NCBI GenBank assembly: GCA_023268615.1
Contig: JALQUC010000009.1
Location: 1 to 34,645 of the forward strand
Source of the DNA: Candidatus Altimarinota bacterium
Lineage (GTDB): Bacteria; Patescibacteriota; Gracilibacteria; BD1-5; JAGOOR01
Direction of reading: 5' to 3'
DNA length: 34,645 nucleotides
The translations under genes and the position numbers were made by a program. This document shows positions 27,769 through 34,645 of this stretch, piece after piece. The notes under the pieces were generated by a model, which searched no databases, was not told the origin of the DNA, and saw only the letters and a list, made by a program, of their open reading frames with translations. Within the stretch, counting starts at the first letter, position 1. Each line of letters opens with the position of its first letter.

Positions 27769-30618
27769 ATGACTATGGAAATGGAAGGGGGAATAAAAAC
27801 CTATTTAAGAGATATAGCAAAAACTCCTCTTTTGACCCGTGAGGAGGAAATAGAATTATCAATTCGTATTCGTAAGAATATTTATCATAAAATAGCGAGA
27901 GCCGTTATTGATATGGCACTCGGTCGTTCTGTTGAGCTAACATCAGCAGATTTGAGTTTGTGGAATATACATCTCAGAAACTATATTTCCAGTATCCACA
28001 CAGAAGGTGTTTTGGCATTTTTTCGTCGTCAGTCCCAGAAGATAAGAAAAGGAGATCAAGCATTCGTACTTGCTTGATCTCTCAATACAGAAGAGGAGAG
28101 CGAGGATGAAGATGGAGAATGAGAGGAGCTATGAATCACTGAGACCGTAGAAGACGCTTTTGCTACTGATGTTATTTATATAGAAGTATGACAGGCAGAT
28201 GCTGACATCTTACTCGCTCTAGCACAAGAACAGTGATGGATCACCAGAGATAAGAAAATAAGTTCCGAGTATACTTCACTCTACGATGATGAGAAGGCTA
28301 GAAAACATATGATTGAGGCCAATCTGCGCCTTGTTGTCAAAATCGCTCAAGACTATGCTAACTACTGACTCCCTCTTCTCGATCTCATCTCCGAGGGGAA
28401 TATTGGTCTGATGAAAGCGGTAGAGCGATTTGATCCTGATTTTGGTGCAAAACTTTCGACCTACGCTGCGTGGTGGATAAAGCAGTCGATCAAGCTAGCT
28501 CTTGCCAATCAGAGTAAAACTATACGACTCCCAGTGCATATGGTGGATAAAATCTCAAAAATGCGAAGAGTAGCCATGACTATGAGTGAAGAGTTGGGTC
28601 GTGAGCCGACTGATGAAGAACTTGCAGAAGAACTCGGGATTGACCGTGCTAAGATAGCACATCTCAAATCCGCTGCAATGCGCCCTGCATCTCTCGATGC
28701 TCCAGTGAGTGATGATGATACGACTGAATTTTGAGAAATAATTGGTGATGAAAAAGCACAAAGTCCTCTGGAAATATTGAGCCGTAAAAACATGCACATG
28801 CAGCTCGATGACCTCCTCGAAGTGCTCGACGAACGCGAGAGAAAAATTATAGATGCCCGATTTGGGCTCGCTGGTCAGAAGCCAAAAACTCTTGAAGAAG
28901 TAGGTCAAGAATTTGGCGTGACACGAGAGAGGATCCGCCAGTTGGAAAATATTGCCCTGGATAAACTTCGCCGTGCTTTACGAAGGAAAGAAGAAGAGCA
29001 ACCAAAGGCTTTCACAGGAGGGGGTGATTTTTTCGAGGATACAGAAGATGAAACATCACTTTCCCCCGAAGATGATAAAGCTATCGATGGTCTATCTCTT
29101 GATAATTTTCATCTTCTCTCAGAATTGCAACAAAAGATTGTCCACCTTCATTATGGGTGGGATTGAGATAAGTTTGATCGTAGCCTCTCTCGTGATCCTA
29201 AGGAAATAGCTACATTACTAGACTATCCATTATGAGTTATCTTGCGTTTGCTCACTCGGGCAGGGAAGAAGCTCTGAGAAAAAGAGAAGAAGAATACTCC
29301 TATTCTCCGAGCTCAACCACAGAAATCCCCACCTCTTAACGGTCGTACAAATTTCCCAAGAGCACCTCATAAAAGAAAAGTTATCATACGCCAACCGCTA
29401 AGCTGACTCAGACCCCGTGCTCTGTCTCCTGCGACTGATCTTCATCAAGAGTTCCTCGCAGAAAAGATGAAAAGTGTTCCAACGCTCGAAGAGCATAAAA
29501 TCGATCCACCAAAATATCCATCGGTCATACAGTTTGGTTCGCCGAGGATTCCAGCAAGTTCACCAACATGAAATGGTTCAAAAAATTGAGACAGAGGAGC
29601 AGCTGTATTATCATGAGCTACACCTCCTACCCCACGAAATTTGTCTCCAAAAACTCCCAAGCCTCCAAAAGAGAAAAAAGAAGTACTATCCGATGATAGA
29701 GAAGAAGAAGCAGTAAAAGTTCGTACTATTTTTTATTCTTTACGCAATACAGCTCTCAGAGTCGCTCAGATGTATTGGGGGGTGAATCCGTGAGATAGAG
29801 TCTATTCTGTTGCTGAAATATCAGCTGAGCTGAACAGGGTACAAACGAATATACATTATCATATTAAAAAGATACGAGAAAAAATTGCTCGAATATGAGA
29901 TACTTCATGAGTAGAATGAGTAGAAAACGGTTCATTGGACATACCTGAAACTGCTGATACACCTGAGCCAATAGAGAATCTTCAATCAGTCACACCAGTT
30001 GATGAACGCGCCTCTCCAATAGAACCAGAAATTTTCTGCGAAACAGATAGCAATACACACACAAAACTCGAGGGCAGAGAAGGGGAAGCGAAAAAGGTGC
30101 GGGATAGGCTAACACCAAAAGAGCAAACAAAAGAAACAACAGCAGAACAACAAAGACCAGAGACAGTTCGCACGATGCGAAAAGATGCACCTCTGAAAAA
30201 ACACCCACAAGACCCCCTTATTATTGGTCAATATGGCTCTCGGAACACAGGTGAATTAGCTCTTGCTCTAGATATGACTGAAGAAGAAATCAAAGAGAGA
30301 GTGGAGATACTCTGACTCAATCTCCTCTATGAACACATAGATGCACTCGAATCATGAAGAGGAAAACGCTTGAGAAATATTGTATTTGCTCATGTATATA
30401 ATGTTGATATTCCATGGCTTCAGGGAGGTAAGAGGGCTTCAGGTTTGCTTCATGAAGAAGCGCGTAAAAGAGGCCTCGATGGTCCACAACATTATGAAGA
30501 TCATGTTGATTTGCATGACAGGACTTTTTCTCTCCATCTCCAGGCACTTCTCCTACGAGCCTATAAAACACATCTTCCCAGTTATAGACCACCTCAACAG
30601 ATAATTGAAAGCGAATAA
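27769..30618 (+). CDS. Giant sigma-70 paralogue with C-terminal HTH-like extension (second of tandem pair)
   Basis: A 949-aa single frame, verified codon by codon from 28078 to 28410 and from 29161 to 29941 with only TGA (Gly) interruptions. Region 1.2: [21 protein letters not shown]. Region 2 is at about 185-265 ([40 protein letters not shown]). Region 4 is at about 373-405 ([18 protein letters not shown]). Beyond it lie about 530 residues: an HTH-like segment at 450-503 ([34 protein letters not shown]), a Pro/Ser/Lys-rich linker, another at 652-710 ([20 protein letters not shown]), an acidic/Gln linker, a third at 815-862 ([20 protein letters not shown]) and an unrecognised tail with [16 protein letters not shown]. 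Normal primary sigma factors are 350-650 aa. It lies 12 nt after the first sigma gene. Confidence 0.9.
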
Positions 30619-30665
30619 TTCCTCTCAAAAATTTGCACACCGATATTTTGTCATACACTGTGTGC

Positions 30666-31106
30666 ATGCAGTGACTCTCGTGACTTCTCTGGCTCCAGGC
30701 TCGCAATCGTGAATTTAACGGTTGGTTCCGTGAATCACCTCTGGAATACTACATCGATGGAGCTGAGAATGAAATAGGGGAGATTCGTAAGAGTCTTGCT
30801 GAAGAAAATCACGATGAACTCGAGCTCGAAGTGGGTGATCTCCTCTGGGACACTCTCTCACTCATCAATCGTCTCGACCATGAGTGACTTATCAATATTG
30901 ATCATGTGTGTACTCGGGCAGTTGCCAAATTCGCAGAGAGGATGCCCTATAATGTCGAATGATATTTCGAATGAGATATGAACAAACGACATGAAATCTG
31001 GGAAAAAACAAAAAAACTCCAGAAATCTCGAGGTCTCGATGAGAATCATCCACTTGTGCAGAAAGTGTGGGACAATATCAAAGAAGAAATAAAAGAGAAA
31101 AAATAA
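30666..31106 (+). CDS. MazG-like nucleotide pyrophosphohydrolase
   Basis: A 146-aa protein hidden under the standard code by TGA codons near 30672, 30681, 30885, 30960 and 30969. The all-alpha NTP-PPase motif is present as EIGE, 15 residues, then EVGD (ExxE...ExxD), in ENEIGEIRKSLAEENHDELE and LEVGDLLWDTLSLINRLDHE, followed by KFAERMPYNVEGYF, like the K-x-x-R-x-P of MazG. It presumably hydrolyses NTPs or dNTPs to monophosphates as house-cleaning. It is likely in the sigma operon (47 nt gap). The start ATG is the only in-frame one upstream of the motif. Confidence 0.8.
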
Positions 31107-31174
31107 AAGAGAAGGATTTTTTGATAACCAAATTAATTTAATAAACCTAGTAAACTCAATAAACTCAGTATTCT

Positions 31175-31711
31175 ATGGTCGTCTATACTCTCATCCGTGT
31201 TCCAAAGCTTCGTCGTATGAGTCTGCGAGTGCAATCTCAGAGGGGAGTTGTCGTGCATGCGCCGATGAGGACATCCGAAAATGTCATTGATTCGTTCGTT
31301 GAGAAAAATATCGACTGGATACAGAAGCAGAGAAAAAAACAGTCTGCCTATATACCGCTCACTCGTCTCGAGCTCGAAGATCTCGCGAGGAGAGCAAAAA
31401 AAACACTTCCCGAGAGAACAAGAGTACTCGCAGAGAGACTCGGTTTTGACTACTCACATGTCACTTGTCGTCATCAGAAGACCAGATGGGGGAGCTGTAG
31501 TCATAGAAATGCCATCAGTCTCAATATCGAGCTCATGCGTCTCCCGCAGAAACTCCGAGACTATATCATCATCCATGAGCTCACACATACCGTGCACAAG
31601 CATCATCAGGCAGCATTTTGGAATCACCTCGAGCGAGTTTGTCCGTGAGCTCTCGAGCTCGATCGCGAGATGACCAAGTGGAAAATAGGATACGCTATGA
31701 AGGAGGAATAA
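31175..31711 (+). CDS. YgjP/WLM-type (DUF45) zinc metallopeptidase
   Basis: A 178-aa protein. Zinc motif HELTHTVHKHHQAAFW (HExxH with a further His), preceded by the family's RHQKTRWGSCS and ISLNIELMRLP. The N-terminus (RRMSLRVQSQRGVVVHAP) matches DUF45. The TGA at 31646 encodes Gly in CPGALELDREM, and the end is TAA at 31709. The biological substrate of the family is not established. Separated from mazG by a 68-base low-complexity spacer. Confidence 0.9.
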
Positions 31712-32085
31712 TCATCTTGCAATCCTCCTCCAAAGAGTATACTCATACATAACAGCGACGACTCCTGCTATCACAGGATGAGCTGAGGGAAGAAAAGGGC
31801 TGCGCGGTATTATGTATAAAGTATTAAGTATTAAGACAATCTATTTCTTACTACTTACTACCTAATACCTACTACTTTGTATCCTCAGTAGACCCCTCCG
31901 ACCACTGCGCGTGAAGCAGACAAATCAAGTATCGCTTTTGGTGGTAACCTCTGAAATAGTTTATAGTTTATAGTTTATAGTTCATCGTTTTCCGGAACGA
32001 TTAACGAATAACCATCAACGAATAACGATTTTGGCCGAAGCACACAGTTTATTTTGTGTGTTTTTTTATTGTTTAATTCGGATAT
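31712..32085. repeat. Gene-free spacer with several simple repeats
   Basis: Holds GTATTAAGTATTAAG (31818-31834), CTTACTACTTACTACC and CCTAATACCTACTACTT (31845-31877), TAGTTTATAGTTTATAGTTTA (four units of a 7-nt period, about 31958-31982) and ACGAATAAC twice. No gene with family similarity was found. It separates the sigma operon from the AT-rich nuclease. Confidence 0.6.
32039..32067 (+). terminator. Hairpin with T-run before the nuclease gene
   Basis: CACACA (32041-32046) pairs with TGTGTG (32055-32060) across a 8-nt AT loop, followed by seven T. Terminator-like, although it lies about 330 bases after the last plus-strand stop. Confidence 0.5.
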
Positions 32086-33003
32086 ATGTTGCTCTACAAG
32101 AAAAATGGCGATAGCCTGAAACCTGTCAAAAATCTTTGATTTAAATTGGAAAAAGATATGCAAAGAATTGCAGAAGAACATTTACAGGAATTTTTTTGAC
32201 TAGAATTTATTACAACAGAATTTGCTCTTAATAATCTCCGAATAGATACCTTAGCTTTTGACGCTGAATCTGAATCGTTCGTGGTGATAGAATATAAAAG
32301 AGGATCAAGTTATTCTGTTATTGATCAAGGCTTTGCATATCTATCATTATTATTGAACAATAAAGCTGATTTTATACTTGAGTACAATGAAAAATGTGGA
32401 AAAAAATTACGAAAAGATGATATTGATTGGTCTGCAATTAGGGTTATTTTTGTTGCAGATTCCTTTACTCGTTATCAACAGGATGCAATCAATTTTAAGG
32501 ATTTGCCAATTGAGTTGTGGGAAATGAAACAATTTTCCGATGACATGATTATTTTGAATCCGATTCGTGCTACAAATACCGCAGAGAGCGTAAAAACAAT
32601 CACAAATCTTTCTTCAGAAATGAAAGAAGTACAGAAGGAAGTTAGAACATATACTATAAATGACCTTATTAAATCAGACTGGAATGAGTCACGGGAAATA
32701 TTTGATGAAATTAGTAAATTTATACAGAATCTAGACCCAAATTTACAAGAAAAAATTAACAAATATTATGTTTGATATAAAAATAAATTTCAAAATTTAT
32801 TGTGAGTAAATATTTATAAAAGTTATATTAATTTAGTTTTTCCTAGTTTACGAAAATCTGATTTCAATGATTTTGAAAACAGGCTCATAGATGAACCAAC
32901 GCAGCGATGGTGAGTAAGGACAGATTTGAAGATTTATTCAAAGGAAGACCTTCCCTACGCATTTCTCATGATACAACAAGCATATCAGAAATATAACTCG
33001 TAA
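32086..33003 (+). CDS. PD-(D/E)XK-type nuclease-like protein with DUF5655-like C-terminus
   Basis: A 305-aa protein. N-terminal domain: LRIDTLAFDAESESFVVIEYKRGSS, with Asp of RID and the E-Y-K pair forming a D...ExK nuclease motif, then VIDQGFAYLSLLL (DUF91/NucS-like). The C-terminal domain is YYVGYKN...FVFPSLRKSDFNDFENRL...RWGVRTDLKIYSKEDLPYAFLMIQQAYQKY, like DUF5655. TGA codons at 32137, 32197, 32773, 32809 and 32920 are Gly, so it has been in this code long enough to use UGA. Codon use is clearly more AT-rich (TTA, ATT, AAT, GAT) than in neighbouring genes. The role, perhaps a defence or repair nuclease, is an inference. Confidence 0.75.
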
Positions 33004-33020
33004 TTCGTAATTGATAATTT

Positions 33021-34645
33021 ATGTTCCCCCTCCCCAAATGAAAACCCGAGTTCTCCAAGCTCGAAGAATCAATCCTCCAGTATTGGAAGGAAAATAAATC
33101 GTTTGAAAAATCAGTGGAATCGAGACCGGCTGAAAATCCGTATCGATTTTATGATGGTCCTCCATTTATCACGGGGACTCCGCATTATGGATCGCTGCTT
33201 TCGTCCATCATAAAAGATGTCGTACCACGATATCAAACCATGCTCGGAAAACGCGTCGAGCGTGTCTGGGGATGGGATTGTCATGGACTGCCTATCGAAC
33301 AAAAAGTACAGAAGAAACTTGGCCTAGAATCAAATAAAGAGATCGAGGAATCAGCAGGGGGAATCCAGGGATTTATCGATGAGTGTTATGCCTACACTCG
33401 CGATACTTCCGCAGAATGGAGCTGGTATATCGATCATATCGGACGATGGGTCGACATGGATGGTGCGTACCGCACGATGGATCAGAACTATATGGAGTCA
33501 GTCATGTGGGTCTTCTGACAAATCTGGGAGAAATGATATATCTACGAAGGGAAGCGTGTCTCTTGGTATTCTTGGAAACTCTCGACGCCAATTTCAAACT
33601 TTGAAATCGCGATGGATGACAGCTACCAGGATGTGCAGGATCCAGCAATTACGGTGAAATTTCCAATAAAAGAAGTCAAAAAATGAGCAGGAGTCATCAT
33701 CCAAGATGAAGAAGGAAAGCTCCTCATGATCAAGAATAAAAAAGATGGACTCTGGCGACTCCCCGGAGGAAATATCGAACCAGGTGAATCCTACCATGCA
33801 GGTGCCGCTCGTGAGCTCCTCGAGGAAACAGGTATTTCATGTGAGCTCGCACCATACTGCTCGACCTATATCGGCTATCGTGGCGAATTCTACGAAGCAC
33901 TGTCATTTCGTGGTACGGTACCAGTCGGGACAAAAGTACATCTCGAAGACGGAAAATTCACAGACTACGAATATTTCTCTCTCGATGCTCTGCCAATTCG
34001 TAGTGAGATTCATCGCATGGAATACGATCTCATAGATTTCCTCACAGGAGTCAGAGAGCCAGTAATAGTTCCTGAATTAACCCCCTTTGTGAAGGGGGAG
34101 AAAAATAGTGAAGAAAATAAGGGGGATTTTGGAAATCCTCAGTCCTCGACAAGCTCGGACAGCTCCTTTATGAAAGGAGCTCACACAAGAACAGTGAATA
34201 TTCTCGCGTGGACGACGACACCATGGACGATACCGATGCATATGGCGCTTGCCGTAAACAAAGAATTGCAATATGTCGCTGTATATCACGATGAGGAAGT
34301 GTATATTCTGGCTTCATCTCGCGTCGAAACAGTTTTCAAATGAAAATGAGAGTACCAGATTCTCTGTACGATTCCTGGTGATGAACTCGTCGGGCTCAGC
34401 TATACACCGCCGTTTGATTTCTATGTCTGAAAAATTGATGAAAAAAACTTCAAAACCTACCACGCTGATTTTGTCACGGACACTGACGGTACTGGTATTG
34501 CCCACGAAGCTCCAGAATTTGGTGATGTGGATTTCCAGCTCGCAAAACAAGAAGGCATCCATATTACCTCAGCGATAGACGAAGCAGGGAAGTATACAGC
34601 GGAAGTCCCAGACTACCAGGGGCAGCTCTACCTCGATTGTATTGA
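33021..34645 (+). CDS. ileS: Isoleucyl-tRNA synthetase with inserted Nudix domain (3' end outside window)
   Basis: A class I synthetase charging tRNA-Ile. The first 541 residues are present. [16 protein letters not shown] carries the HIGH-type motif (HYGS, 55-58), and [18 protein letters not shown] follows. After [10 protein letters not shown] (about residue 217) comes a complete Nudix domain (222-345) whose box G-x5-E-x7-REL-x-EE-x-GI is intact at residues 250-272. Residues about 354-391 come from a palindromic repeat. The editing domain then resumes at [21 protein letters not shown] and continues to [26 protein letters not shown] codons (33039, 33516, 33684, 34341, 34347, 34428 among others) are Gly. 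No ribosome binding site precedes the ATG. Confidence 0.95.
34081..34181 (+). repeat. In-frame palindromic element, copy B (inside ileS)
   Basis: CCCCCTTTGTGAAGGGGG hairpin, AGTGAAGAAAATAAGGGGGA core and AGCTCCTTTATGAAAGGAGC hairpin, nearly the same as copy A at 25026-25127 and in the same orientation and reading frame. It encodes [18 protein letters not shown] then [16 protein letters not shown], between the Nudix domain and the editing domain. Confidence 0.9.

Noticed and set aside
29474-29716. Separate 80-codon gene within the sigma region
   Set aside because: Out-of-frame shadow; the frame of the 949-aa sigma protein is continuous through this region.
31712-31830. Possible short hydrophobic minus-strand peptide near 31740-31800
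   Set aside because: Frame has a stop just upstream and no convincing start; no family match.
31955-32030. Short direct repeats considered as a CRISPR array
   Set aside because: Units are 7-9 bases and nearly contiguous, without spacers of uniform length or cas genes nearby.

Overview
The window comes from a bacterium that reads UGA as glycine (genetic code 25), which points to the Gracilibacteria / Absconditabacteria (SR1) branch of the Patescibacteria (CPR). The evidence is direct. Core genes such as rpoC, rpoA, rpsM, rplQ, infA, ileS, both sigma factors and lexA are interrupted by in-frame TGA codons exactly where their families carry Gly, and no frameshift is needed at any of them. Every gene here ends at TAA or TAG. 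All coordinates below assume UGA = Gly. Under the standard code most genes look broken, and infA, mazG, the YggU-type gene and half of the nuclease vanish.

Layout. 1-3036 is the 3' part of rpoC with a terminator, followed by a dispersed repeat. 3385-5508 holds a DUF1761-type membrane protein, a small hydrophobic protein and an unrecognised 429-aa protein. 5656-6273 is a LexA/UmuD-type repressor. 6446-11865 is one long ribosomal/transcription operon: infA-rpmJ-rpsM-rpsK-rpsD-rpoA-rplQ-rplM-rpsI-rpsL-rpsG-rpmA. An FtsX-like gene follows. On the minus strand, 17340 down to 12664 is a tight envelope-type operon: Cys-rich CPR protein, yidD, PAP2 phosphatase, SLH/Ig-like surface protein, dedA. Also on the minus strand is the operon rpsT-infC-rpmI-rplT (19085 to 17449). 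19314-21791 carries a DUF4012 protein and ybeY. 21915-23900 (minus) carries a SIMPL-domain protein, a YggU/DUF167 protein and a YhhQ-type transporter. 24056-25525 is an RsmF-like rRNA m5C methyltransferase. 25852-31711 holds a small protein, two tandem sigma-70 paralogues (553 and 949 aa), a MazG-like pyrophosphohydrolase and a YgjP-type metalloprotease. An AT-rich nuclease and the 5' part of ileS close the window.

The most unusual points are these. (1) IleS carries a complete Nudix domain inserted into its editing-domain region. (2) A palindromic repeat element of about 100 bp lies in frame inside ileS and again inside the RNA methyltransferase gene. Low-complexity tandem repeats that also occur between genes lie in frame inside ybeY and the same methyltransferase gene. 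(3) Two primary-type sigma factors sit in tandem, one with a C-terminal extension of about 530 aa that holds further HTH-like segments. (4) Two ancestral ATGA stop/start overlaps (infA/rpmJ, infC/rpmI) cannot terminate under this code. (5) Shine-Dalgarno sequences are absent, and several genes have a -10 box placed so that the transcript would be leaderless. (6) A possible structured RNA lies upstream of the sigma operon. No tRNA, rRNA or CRISPR array was recognised.
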